Below, piece by piece: positions 43,970 to 52,574 of a DNA stretch of 64,000 nt (position 1 is the stretch's first letter; the number at the start of each line of letters is the position of its first letter). This DNA is from CAZMGV01 sp964565925 (GTDB lineage Bacteria; JAGRBM01; JAHCIT01): the NCBI GenBank assembly GCA_964565925.1, contig CAZMGV010000001.1, positions 372,001-436,000 of the forward strand, written 5' to 3'. Made by a program: the position numbers and the translations under genes. The notes under the pieces are model-generated. The model was not told the DNA's origin. It ran no database searches and saw only the letters and a program-made list of their open reading frames with translations.

Positions 43970-44866
43970 TCAGGGAATTTCTGGCGACGGCGGAATCTCT
44001 TCCGGGCTCGCGGGACCTGATGGCGGCGCGGGCGGCTCCGAATAGGGGCTCGTGTCCGGCGCGTTCGGGTCGCGCGGCAGATCTTCCGGAATCGGGTCGG
44101 GCTTCACGCGGTTCTTGTCCGCATCCTTGCTCAGCTTGCCCTTGGAGTCTTTCTTCGATTCAGGCTTGGCGGCGTCAGGCTTCGCATCGGCCTTCGTATC
44201 CGGTTTCACATCCGGCAGGTTGTCAGCCGGCGGGCTCACCGCGTCCGGCGACGACGCCTGCGCACTTTCACCCACAGGTCCGAGCAGTTGCGGCAGCGGT
44301 GCGTTTCCAGGCGGGAGCAGACGCAGCGTCGCATTCTCGTCTTCGACCGCCTTGTGGGCGGCCTCCTTGCGGTCGGTTTCCTGTTTCTCGGCAGCCAGCT
44401 GGGCTTCGGTCTTGGCTCTGGCCGGAAGCTGAGACGCAAACCGGAACGTGTACACGATACGGGTTCTGGGGCAGTCACATTCGGTGAACTGCATCTCTTT
44501 CACGAGATGCATAAACTCGTTCTCGAAATCCTTGTAGATGTAGTCCCGCTCGATCAGCACGGCCGAATCCACGTCGCCGTCGTCGTCGATCAGCAGGTCC
44601 ACCTTGTAGGAGTTGATGAAGTGCGGATAGTCGGCCTGCACGCGGAAGTAGAGATCGCGGAACGGCTGGGACTGGGCCTGGATTTCCTTCTCGACCACCT
44701 CGAAACTCCGGGGACCGGTGATGTGCTTCGAGAAGGGTGTAACGATCTGTATCTCGCTGGAAGCACAGGCGGAAACGAGGATCATTGCCAGCAGACCGGC
44801 ACCCTGACCGAGCCGCCGGCCGCGGCGCAGTCGACTAAAGTAAGTTACTTCATTCACAAGTGGCAT
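43970..44866 (-). CDS. Lipoprotein with TonB-C/AgmX-like domain and Pro/Lys/Asp-rich tail
   Basis: A 298-residue protein. A signal sequence with lipobox LVSAC (Cys near 34) is followed by a domain of about 100 residues (YKVDLLIDDDGDVDSAVLI ... MQFTECDC ... IVYTFRF) that resembles the TonB C-terminal/AgmX fold. The last 150 residues are disordered, with repeated DAKPD and PP stretches ending in PPSPEIP. As an anchored lipoprotein with a long flexible tail it may bridge envelope layers (inference). It follows the cyclophilin gene by 65 bp. Confidence 0.65.
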   Translation of the reverse strand: MPLVNEVTYFSRLRRGRRLGQGAGLLAMILVSACASSEIQIVTPFSKHITGPRSFEVVEKEIQAQSQPFRDLYFRVQADYPHFINSYKVDLLIDDDGDVDSAVLIERDYIYKDFENEFMHLVKEMQFTECDCPRTRIVYTFRFASQLPARAKTEAQLAAEKQETDRKEAAHKAVEDENATLRLLPPGNAPLPQLLGPVGESAQASSPDAVSPPADNLPDVKPDTKADAKPDAAKPESKKDSKGKLSKDADKNRVKPDPIPEDLPRDPNAPDTSPYSEPPAPPSGPASPEEIPPSPEIP

Positions 44867-44931
44867 GGTGTCTGTTCAACCCGAAACCGTCAAGAAGGTT
44901 TTCGCCGGATGAGAGGCTTTTAATACCAGCG

Positions 44932-45552
44932 CTATTTCTTGGCTTTCTCGGTCACCTTGATCTTGTTGATGATAATCGGCTCGTTCGGCCGGTCTCCGGG
45001 ACCGGTGGGTTCGGTAACGATCTTGTCGGTGACCGCCTGGCTCTTGGGGTCCGTGCAGTCGCCGAAGATCGTGTGACGCCCGGTCAGCCACGGCGTGGCC
45101 TTCACGGTGATGAAAAACTGGGACCCGTTCGTTCCGGGGCCGGAGTTCGCCATGGCCAGAAGCCCAGGCCGGTCAAACGACAGGTCCTTGCCGAATTCGT
45201 CCTCGAACCGGTAGCCCGGTCCGCCCGTTCCGGTACCCAGCGGATCGCCGCCCTGGATCATGAAGTCACGGATCACGCGGTGAAAGATCGTGCCTTCGTA
45301 GAGCGATTTGCCCTTCACCTTCTGGCCGGTCTTGGGATCGGTCCACTCCTTCTTGCCCGTGGCAAGCCCGATGAAGTTCTCCACGGTCTTGGGGGCTTCC
45401 TTCGGGAACAGGTAGCAGGTGATCGTGCCGAGCCGGGTTTCGATCTCGACCTTGGGGCCACCGGTGGGCAGCTTGCCGCCTTCAGCGAAGGCGAGCGCGG
45501 GAGCGGCAACGAGCATCGCCAGTGCGGCGCGGGACAGGTTCGTGAACTTCAT
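44932..45552 (-). CDS. Secreted cyclophilin-type peptidyl-prolyl isomerase
   Basis: A 206-residue periplasmic PPIase that catalyses proline cis-trans isomerisation during folding. Signal peptide 1-23 (cleavage near AFA-EG), then the cyclophilin fold: GTIFHRVIRDFMIQGGDP, ANSGPGTNGSQFFIT and HTIFGDC. The active-site arginine (FHRV) and the GSQFFIT strand are present. It is in the run FecR-cyclophilin-lipoprotein on the minus strand, each with its own gap. Confidence 0.95.
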   Translation of the reverse strand: MKFTNLSRAALAMLVAAPALAFAEGGKLPTGGPKVEIETRLGTITCYLFPKEAPKTVENFIGLATGKKEWTDPKTGQKVKGKSLYEGTIFHRVIRDFMIQGGDPLGTGTGGPGYRFEDEFGKDLSFDRPGLLAMANSGPGTNGSQFFITVKATPWLTGRHTIFGDCTDPKSQAVTDKIVTEPTGPGDRPNEPIIINKIKVTEKAKK

Positions 45553-45664
45553 AAGAATGAATATCCTCCGGAGCGGAATTTCGGAACAGGCTTGAATGCA
45601 CGCTTTATACGCCGTCCAGCCGCCGCCCGCAACGAGACCCGCCCGGAAATTCCGTTAAAAAGCG

Positions 45665-45694
45665 TTCAGGCCCCCCGCATGCGGGAGGCCTGAA
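45665..45694 (-). terminator. Terminator of the FecR-domain gene
   Basis: A 30-nt near-perfect hairpin (TTCAGGCC-N-CCCGC/GCGGG-N-GGCCTGAA) followed on the minus strand by a CTTTTTAA run. It lies just past the fecR-like stop. Confidence 0.8.
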
Positions 45695-45717
45695 ACACCA
45701 CTTGCGTTCAGAGCCGG

Positions 45718-46533
45718 TCAGGGCTTGAACGGCACACTGATACGGACTTTCGCCCGTCCGAGCCCGGCGCCGCCAGGTTCAAGGTCCAGGTGCGGTGTAT
45801 CCTTGGTAATCTGGATGACGAGATTGAGCGGCTTCTGCTCGCCGCCAAAGTCCCCGCCGCCCACGTTGGTACCATCGGAGCCCGGCATTCCGCTACCGTT
45901 ATTACCGCCGTAGTTGGCGAAAATCGTCGAATTGATCAGCCCCGCCTGTTCCTCAGGCGTCGGAGTGTGCGGCTCACCGGGAACGCCGCCCTGCATGAAC
46001 GAAATCTGGCCGCTCTGGAGCGTCTTCTCGTTACCCGCAGGACCGTAGGTGCAGGGGCCTTCCACGCAGGCCATGAAATCCTGGCCTCCGCCCGTGCCCA
46101 CCACTTCGATCGAACCGCGTACGCCGGCGACGGCGGTCGGAGTCTTCACCTTGAAGCTGTTGGTGTAGTTGCTCGAGTAACGCGCGACAGCCGCCCGGAT
46201 CCGGCCCTGGAACAGGTCGAAGAACGACTCGCGCTTGGCCTCGGTGCGGCTGAAGGTCTGCTGGCGGATCTTGAGCTTGGTGCCCGGGGTCAGCGTGATC
46301 ACGCTGTCGTCGGTGAGGAGCACCTTCACCCGGCCGTCCATGCCGGTTTCCAGCTGGTCGCCTTCGAACACCGGTTCATAGACTTTCAGGGTTTCCGGCT
46401 TGTTGGCGGAGCGGACGATCCGCACCTCACCGGTAATCTGGGTTACCTTGCCGGCCTGGTCGGCCTTTGCGGAGGTCGCCAGTCCGGCGACGAGCATCAG
46501 GCCCACCATTAATTTTGCACGGTTCGTCATCAT
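45718..46533 (-). CDS. Secreted FecR-domain protein
   Basis: A 271-residue exported protein: signal peptide about 1-24, then the FecR domain (GKVTQITGEVRIVRS, LETGMDGRVKVLLTDDSVITLTPG, FKVKTPTAVAGVRG), then a C-terminal tail of about 100 residues with a PCTYGPAG segment and a closing strand. Free-standing periplasmic FecR domains, unlike the classical sigma regulator, often occur with outer-membrane or adhesin-type proteins. It follows the TPR/beta-barrel gene by 117 bp; a joint envelope function is likely. Confidence 0.82.
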   Translation of the reverse strand: MMTNRAKLMVGLMLVAGLATSAKADQAGKVTQITGEVRIVRSANKPETLKVYEPVFEGDQLETGMDGRVKVLLTDDSVITLTPGTKLKIRQQTFSRTEAKRESFFDLFQGRIRAAVARYSSNYTNSFKVKTPTAVAGVRGSIEVVGTGGGQDFMACVEGPCTYGPAGNEKTLQSGQISFMQGGVPGEPHTPTPEEQAGLINSTIFANYGGNNGSGMPGSDGTNVGGGDFGGEQKPLNLVIQITKDTPHLDLEPGGAGLGRAKVRISVPFKP

Positions 46534-46650
46534 GTTCGCACTCCCGGTCTGGCTGTCTGAATCAGGCTTCTATCATACCCCGTTCGGGCAGACAGTTCAC
46601 CTATCCAAATAGTCCAGTCCTTTCAATAAGTTACAGGCCGAAACTGCCGT

Positions 46651-48489
46651 TTATTCCCAACGGGCCCGGATCCCTGCCGTCACCATCTGCCGGTCATACT
46701 GAAAAGCCGACAGTGATGAGTTCTTAATTTCTAGCGTATACCCAAGGAACACTTCAGTAACTTTGGTCACTTTATAGCCGATTTCCGGATTCCAGATGAA
46801 AAGAAAGTCCCTGCGCTCGGAATCGAGTGTCGCCGGAGGCGGCAAATTATTTATACACGGATCAGTATTTTCTATGCCTCCCGGCAACAAGGCGCAATTC
46901 CCTGCGGTCGACGACGAGTAGTCCAGATAGGAGATCGTCGTGCTGCTTCGCAGTGCCGTCGCCTTGGTGACCAGCCACTGGGCCTCGGTCGTCCATTCAA
47001 GTCCGAGGTAGGAATATTTCCGGTCCCGGGCACTGCGGTTCTTTGCACCCAGATCCGTGGCGAGGAGGATATCCTTGGTCGCGTAGTTGACGCCGATTCC
47101 GGCGGCCCAGTTCAGCGAGTCACGTCCGTTATTATTCAACCCCGGCGCAATCTCATGATTCGGGTACATGTCGATCGAGGTCGAGCCACGCAGAATCAGT
47201 GTAATCTCCTGCATTTTTTTGTACGCCGAGAGACCAAAGATGTGGCTGTGATTGAAGGTGCCGTAACCGATACCCCATTTGCCGTACTCGGCCGGCTGAA
47301 AGACGGTATCGTGATTGATATCTTTGTAAGCCAGAGGGAACGACGTATAACGTCCAAGCCGGTTCCATCCGTAACTGTATGATCCGGTTACGCCGATCTC
47401 TTCGCCTTTGGTCCCGGTTTCGAAGTTTCCGTACAGCTGGGCGCTCGTCGTGCCCGTGTTGTAGTCGGTATTGTTCAGATAAATCATTTCGCTGTCGCCC
47501 AGACCAAGGCCGAGCTTCAGCTCTTTGCTGCCCGTGATCTCCGCTTCCACGGCGCCACCCAGGTTGAACCCGGAGTCCCCCTTTTTCTTGAGGAAAGCCG
47601 GGAGCAGTTCGCCATCGGGGGTGAGCCCCACGTTCGAGTTCGCCATATAGCTGACCGTGGCGGACGGAATGATCTTGACCGGGGATTCACCCTCTTTCTT
47701 GGCCATGTCGGCTTCGCCGACGCCCATCCTGGCCAGATACTCCTTGGCTTCCTTGCCGTGCACGGAGTCGGGATCGCGGCCGACGAGGTGCTGGAAGGCT
47801 TCCTTCGCTCTCTCCTGCTGGCCAAGGTCGTACAGGGCTTTGCCACGGAAAAACTCGGACGCGCTCTTGTTGGCGCCCAGTGCGGCGGCTTCCTCGAACC
47901 GGTCGGCTGCCGCCTGAAGATCGCCGTCCTTCGTCGCGCAGACGCCCTGGCCGTACTTGGCCTGTCCGTCGGTGGCGTTGAACTCGAGACCGCGCTTGAA
48001 CGCCGGCCCCGCGAGGTCGCAGCGGTCCTGCTGCAGGTAGGCTTCGCCAAGCGGCGTGTAGTGAGCCTTGTATTCCGGGTGGTCCGGGGAAATCGCGAGA
48101 AGCGCCGTCTGGGCTTCTTCCGGCCTTCTGAGTGCATTGAGGGCAACACCCTTCAGGCGAAGCAGATCGGGGTCGCCGGCCTTGACCTTGAGGGCGTCTT
48201 CCACGAGCTGGAGGGCTTCCGAAGGGTTATTCTCGTCGAGGGCCATGACCGCCTTTTCGACGACGATTTCAACCTTCGTGCCTTCGGCGCCGGAGTATCC
48301 TTCCGGAACAGCCTGTACCGGGGCCGGAGCGGCTTCCGCAGCCGGGGCGGCCTCTGCGGCCGGAGCCGCTTCACTGGCGGCGGGCGCAGTCCCTGCTGGC
48401 GCCGGAGCGTCTTGCGCCACTGCGGCCCCCGTCACAGTTAACGACGCCGCAATAATCCCCAAACGGTACCAATGAGATAGATTGTTCAT
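46651..48489 (-). CDS. TPR protein with C-terminal outer-membrane beta-barrel (Slam-like layout)
   Basis: A 612-residue protein: signal peptide 1-25, an Ala/Pro/Glu-rich linker (26-65), five or so TPR-like repeats (75-255) and a C-terminal barrel of about 340 residues (alternating strands with aromatic girdles, ending GIRARWE). N-terminal periplasmic TPRs with a C-terminal barrel is the layout of Slam/DUF560 surface lipoprotein translocons, but direct homology was not established. The FecR gene downstream is the probable partner. The barrel size fits about 14 strands. Confidence 0.75.
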   Translation of the reverse strand: MNNLSHWYRLGIIAASLTVTGAAVAQDAPAPAGTAPAASEAAPAAEAAPAAEAAPAPVQAVPEGYSGAEGTKVEIVVEKAVMALDENNPSEALQLVEDALKVKAGDPDLLRLKGVALNALRRPEEAQTALLAISPDHPEYKAHYTPLGEAYLQQDRCDLAGPAFKRGLEFNATDGQAKYGQGVCATKDGDLQAAADRFEEAAALGANKSASEFFRGKALYDLGQQERAKEAFQHLVGRDPDSVHGKEAKEYLARMGVGEADMAKKEGESPVKIIPSATVSYMANSNVGLTPDGELLPAFLKKKGDSGFNLGGAVEAEITGSKELKLGLGLGDSEMIYLNNTDYNTGTTSAQLYGNFETGTKGEEIGVTGSYSYGWNRLGRYTSFPLAYKDINHDTVFQPAEYGKWGIGYGTFNHSHIFGLSAYKKMQEITLILRGSTSIDMYPNHEIAPGLNNNGRDSLNWAAGIGVNYATKDILLATDLGAKNRSARDRKYSYLGLEWTTEAQWLVTKATALRSSTTISYLDYSSSTAGNCALLPGGIENTDPCINNLPPPATLDSERRDFLFIWNPEIGYKVTKVTEVFLGYTLEIKNSSLSAFQYDRQMVTAGIRARWE

Positions 48490-48709
48490 GTTTTCCGCTA
48501 CTGCGGCCCCTCCATGAAATCGACATTCCCCTACCGCTACCTGTTTGCAGAGAACGGTTCAAGAAACCCTGGAATACCTGCCGGAAACCCGGGGCTTACA
48601 CCCCTGCTCCCGGAACCGGCCGGTTTTCACTGGGGAGTAGGTTATTCACTCCCTCTTTCGTAGGTCAATCCTGAAAAGCAGGAAGTGATCCACCGCACCA
48701 ACTTATTAA
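48490..48709. other. Intergenic region upstream of the TPR/barrel gene
   Basis: About 220 bp between the sfsA terminator and the TPR/barrel start. It presumably contains the promoter of the latter, but no distinct element was recognised. Confidence 0.4.
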
Positions 48710-48732
48710 AAAGCCTGGGTTTTCCGGGCTTT
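48710..48732 (-). terminator. Terminator overlapping the sfsA stop
   Basis: A 9-bp stem with one wobble pair (AAAGCCTGG / CCGGGCTTT). On the minus strand it is followed by TTTTTAATAA. It ends the ALDH-sfsA unit. Confidence 0.75.
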
Positions 48733-49436
48733 CAGTCCAGAACCACCTTGAGAAGCTTGTCTGGCTCGATGCCCCTGAGACTGATCTTTGCCCGGATTGC
48801 ATAGAGCTCAACACCCTTTTTTGCCGCTTTCTTCAGGCCATTGGCGTAGTCAGGGTCGATCTCCCGCGCCGGACGGACAACGTTCCCGTCACCCCGGTTC
48901 ACCCAGTAAAGCATCGCCGCCCGCCCGCCTCCCGTGACGATTTTCGACAGTTCTTCAAGGTGCTTGAGCCCCCGTTCGGTCACGGCATCCGGGAAAAGCA
49001 CCGCACCACCCGGCCCCGGCATCGTGACGTTCTTGACCTCCACATAGACGGAGCCCTTTTCCGGGTCTTCCAGAAGAAGGTCCACACGTGAATTCTTGCC
49101 GTATTTCACTTCCCGGCGGATCGAGCCAAAGCCGGCCAGCTCCTTCACGAAACCGGATGCGATCGCTTCTTCAGCCAGCCGGTTCGGACGCATGGTGTTC
49201 ACGCCGATCCAGTATTTGCCCGACTTCACCAGTTCGAGTGTGTATTTCAGCTTGCGGCCGGGACTGTCGTTAAAGGTCAGCGCCACCGGCCAGCCGGGAT
49301 CCGCGCAACCCTTCATGGAGCCCGAGTTGGGAACATGGGCAAGGACCTTCTCGCCCGATCCCAGTTCGACGTCCGCGAGAAATCGCTTGTAACGCCTGAT
49401 CAGCGTCCCTTCGATAAGCGGCTTTTCGAATTTCAT
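48732..49436 (-). CDS. sfsA: SfsA family DNA/RNA nuclease-like protein
   Basis: A 234-residue SfsA protein: the N-terminal OB-like part (EGTLIRRYKRFLADVEL, AHVPNSGSMKGCADPG) and the C-terminal nuclease-like part (SRVDLLLE..., YVEVKNVTM, FPDAVTERGLKHLEEL) are complete. First reported as a sugar-fermentation stimulator in E. coli, it is now thought to bind or cleave nucleic acid. The ATG at 49436 overlaps the aldehyde dehydrogenase stop by 4 nt. The long upstream frame is an ALDH shadow. Confidence 0.92.
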   Translation of the reverse strand: MKFEKPLIEGTLIRRYKRFLADVELGSGEKVLAHVPNSGSMKGCADPGWPVALTFNDSPGRKLKYTLELVKSGKYWIGVNTMRPNRLAEEAIASGFVKELAGFGSIRREVKYGKNSRVDLLLEDPEKGSVYVEVKNVTMPGPGGAVLFPDAVTERGLKHLEELSKIVTGGGRAAMLYWVNRGDGNVVRPAREIDPDYANGLKKAAKKGVELYAIRAKISLRGIEPDKLLKVVLD

Positions 49437-50944
49437 CCGCGGGCCGCGACCATGTCGTACCAGACCTTCTTGGCGCGGTTGCCGACCAGGTCGATATGCA
49501 GGTGCTTCGTTTCCAGATACGCCTCGAGGCCTTCCACGCCGAACTCGCGCCCGATGCCCGACTGCTTGTAGCCGCCAAACGGCGCCTTCACGTTCAGCAT
49601 GTGCCACTCGTTGATCCAGACCGTGCCTGTACGCAGCCGCTTGGCGACAGCCACTGCCTTGTCGTTGGACCTGGACCACACACCGCCGCCCAGTCCGTAG
49701 ATGGAATCGTTGGCGAGCGAGACCGCTTCGTCCACATCCTTGTATTTGATGACCGAGAGCACCGGCCCGAAAATCTCTTCCTGCGCGATCTTCATCTCGT
49801 TCTTCACGGCGACGAAGATGGTCGGTTCCACGAACGAGCCCTTCTGGAGCGCCTCCGCCGCCGGCTTGCCGCCGCCGACAACAACTTCGGCCCCCTGTTC
49901 CCGGCCGCTCTGGATGTAGCCCAGAATGCGCTTCTGCTGCTTCTCGCTGACCACCGGCCCCATCTGGGTGGTGGACGCGACCGGATCGCCAAGGCGGATC
50001 TTCTTGGTCTTCTCGACCATCTTCTCGACGAACGAATCATGGAGTTTTTCCGGCAGGAACAGCCGGGTGCCCGATTCGCAGGCCTGCCCGGCATGAAAGA
50101 AGGTCGCCCACATGGAACCGTCGATCGCCTGTTCGAGATCGGCGTCTTCCAGAACAATGTTGGCGCTCTTGCCACCGCATTCGAGCGTGACCCGCTTGAG
50201 CGTCGCCGAGGCCACTTCCATCACGCGCCGTCCGATGGCGGTGGAACCGGTGAACGCCACCTTGTCGATATTGGGGTGCGAACTGATCCGCTCGCCCGCT
50301 TCCGCGCCGCCGGGAATGATATTGATTGCACCGGCCGGGACCCCGGCCTCGGCGAGCAGCGCCGCGAACTCCATCGCCGTACAGGGAGTTTCCATCGCCG
50401 GCTTGATGACAACGGTGCAGCCCGCCGCAATCGCAGGGCCTATTTTCCACGAGAACATGACGAGCGGGAAGTTCCACGGGATGATCTGTCCGACCACACC
50501 CACCGGCTCTTTCAGCACGTAGTTCGACGACATGACCGGCTTCTCGAACAGTTCGAGCGGCCGCATGGAGTCGAGACGTCTTGCACACTCGGCATAATAC
50601 TTGAGCGTCGCCACGCACTGGCCGATATCACCCATGGCTTTCAGGATCGTCGAACCCGAGTCACGGGCTTCCAGATTCGCAAAAGCCTGCATGTTCTTCT
50701 GAAGAGCTGCCGCCAGGCGTTCCAGCATCGCGCCACGGTCGCCAGCGGATAGCTTCTGCCACTCTTTCGACTCGAAGGTCTTGCGGGCGGCGATAACGGC
50801 CCGGTCCACATCCTGCGGTCCGGCCAGAGCGCAGGTGGCCACCAGTTCCTGATTGAACGGGTTGCGTGTTTCGAACGTCGCGCTGTCGGCCGCATCCACG
50901 AACTCTCCGCCGATGAACAGCTTGTACGCTTTTGTCTCTGCCAT
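49433..50944 (-). CDS. NAD(P)-dependent aldehyde dehydrogenase
   Basis: A 503-residue ALDH superfamily member. Key residues: catalytic Cys289 in the GQACESGTR segment, general base Glu255 in ECGGKS, PWNFP (cofactor/substrate loop), Lys181, and GSTAIGR (NAD loop). It most resembles betaine/aldehyde dehydrogenase classes, but the substrate cannot be read. It is translationally coupled to sfsA. A divergent membrane glycosyltransferase gene starts 110 bp away. Confidence 0.93.
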   Translation of the reverse strand: MAETKAYKLFIGGEFVDAADSATFETRNPFNQELVATCALAGPQDVDRAVIAARKTFESKEWQKLSAGDRGAMLERLAAALQKNMQAFANLEARDSGSTILKAMGDIGQCVATLKYYAECARRLDSMRPLELFEKPVMSSNYVLKEPVGVVGQIIPWNFPLVMFSWKIGPAIAAGCTVVIKPAMETPCTAMEFAALLAEAGVPAGAINIIPGGAEAGERISSHPNIDKVAFTGSTAIGRRVMEVASATLKRVTLECGGKSANIVLEDADLEQAIDGSMWATFFHAGQACESGTRLFLPEKLHDSFVEKMVEKTKKIRLGDPVASTTQMGPVVSEKQQKRILGYIQSGREQGAEVVVGGGKPAAEALQKGSFVEPTIFVAVKNEMKIAQEEIFGPVLSVIKYKDVDEAVSLANDSIYGLGGGVWSRSNDKAVAVAKRLRTGTVWINEWHMLNVKAPFGGYKQSGIGREFGVEGLEAYLETKHLHIDLVGNRAKKVWYDMVAARG

Positions 50945-51053
50945 GACCGTATCTCTCCTGCGGACGGTAAAACCTCTTCAGGAGAAGGTCCCATTCCGCC
51001 CGAAGAGGTGTCACGCTAAATCACCTCAAAGCCAAACGACAACAGGACAGCGC

Positions 51054-52574
51054 GTGAACAGTAGTGAAACAGCGGGTACCGCAACGGAGCAAACGAACAG
51101 GGCGTCCGACTGGCCTGCCCGTGCCCGGCTCGAACCTGCGCTGGCCGGGCTCCTCGCCTTTGCCCTTTATGCGCCCACCTGCGCCAGAGACATTCTCTGG
51201 GGCGATCCCGCGAAACTCACGCTCTATGTCCGGAGTCTGAATATCTCGCTCGATCAGGGCGCACACGCGGGTGCTGTGCTGTGGGCGTGGCCGTTTTCAC
51301 TGCTGCCCCTTGAACCCTACGCCTTCCGGATCACCCTCGCCTCCGTCACCGCTGGCGCGATTACCGTCGGGTTCCTGCATGCAATCCTGCTTCGCTCGGT
51401 AAACGACCGGTGGGCCGCCCGTACCGCAACGGCGGCGTTCGCCGTGTCGCACACCTTCTGGCTCGTCTCTACGATGGCCGAGAGCTACGCGCCCGCACTG
51501 CTGGCAATTACCCTCGGCATCTGGTGCCTGACTTCCTTAAACCGCCCGGTACTTGCTGGCGTCATTCTGGGCGCGGGCACCTACGTCCATATTCTCTGCC
51601 TGTTCAGTGTTCCGGCGATTGCCGTCTATATTTTGGGGTCAAACGGCAAACGAAACCGGAAGGACGCGGGTCTGTTTCTGGCGATCCTGACACTGGCGCT
51701 TGCCACGATATTCCTTCTGATGGCACCGATCGTTCACCAGGACAGCGCCGGCGACAATGCATTCCGCTGGGGAAATGACTTCGCGCATTTCACCGGAACG
51801 CCGCTTGCGGTCAAAAACGCACCGCTGCTGGCGGGCTACTATCTCTATAATTTCGCCAGTCCGGCGCTGCTGCTGATCGCGGTAGGCCTGAAAACGCTCG
51901 ACCGGCGCGGGATCCGGATTGCCGCTGCGGTCGCTGCGACGCACTTTGGCTTCGCCCTGTCCTACCTGCCGCAGCGGGCATACCTTATCCCCCTGCCCGC
52001 GTATCTGGCGTCGGGGTTTCTGGTGGCGAGAGGCGCCGAAACGGTTCTGAAAAGCCGGCAGCGACTCCAGCCTTTCCTGTTGGCGGGAGTCATCGCTTTT
52101 CCGGCCGTCACTTACCTGACAGCACCGATTGTGCTGAGAAGCACTGGCCTGCCGTCCATCGTGAGACATGCACCGATGCGCGACGAACTGAACTACTTCC
52201 TCCGGCCGTGGAAGTTCAGCGAGTCATCGGCCCGCCGGTATATTGAGGCTGTCGGGACGGCCACACCCGATGGCTCGACTGTCATTGGAGATTTCACGCT
52301 GCTGATGCCGCTGCTTTACGCGAACAGTGCGGAACGGTTTCAGCCCCGAACCCGCTGGATTACGGTCGGAGGCGAAAATCCGGAGACACTTATCAACTCT
52401 ATCGAACAGAGCCTGAACGGGGGCCGCCGCGTATTTCTGCTGGATAGCCAGCCGTACTATTTCACAGGCGAACTGCTGAAACGCTGGGAACTCGTCCCGG
52501 CGGGCGTCGAAGCACTGACCGAAGTGGTTACTTCGAGAACCGTTCCTCAATCCACGGCACCAGCAGATCCATAA
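51054..52574 (+). CDS. DUF2723 membrane protein O-mannosyltransferase-like protein
   Basis: A 506-residue polytopic membrane protein with about ten hydrophobic helices between residues 25 and 370, followed by a soluble C-terminal domain of about 130 residues. An early ILWGDPAKL segment after the first helix matches the acidic-loop active site of DUF2723 lipid-linked glycosyltransferases. The GTG at 51054 has AGGA 6 nt upstream; an upstream frame overlaps the divergent ALDH start and is not used. Its 3' end overlaps the convergent hydrolase gene by 47 nt. Confidence 0.8.
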   Translation: MNSSETAGTATEQTNRASDWPARARLEPALAGLLAFALYAPTCARDILWGDPAKLTLYVRSLNISLDQGAHAGAVLWAWPFSLLPLEPYAFRITLASVTAGAITVGFLHAILLRSVNDRWAARTATAAFAVSHTFWLVSTMAESYAPALLAITLGIWCLTSLNRPVLAGVILGAGTYVHILCLFSVPAIAVYILGSNGKRNRKDAGLFLAILTLALATIFLLMAPIVHQDSAGDNAFRWGNDFAHFTGTPLAVKNAPLLAGYYLYNFASPALLLIAVGLKTLDRRGIRIAAAVAATHFGFALSYLPQRAYLIPLPAYLASGFLVARGAETVLKSRQRLQPFLLAGVIAFPAVTYLTAPIVLRSTGLPSIVRHAPMRDELNYFLRPWKFSESSARRYIEAVGTATPDGSTVIGDFTLLMPLLYANSAERFQPRTRWITVGGENPETLINSIEQSLNGGRRVFLLDSQPYYFTGELLKRWELVPAGVEALTEVVTSRTVPQSTAPADP

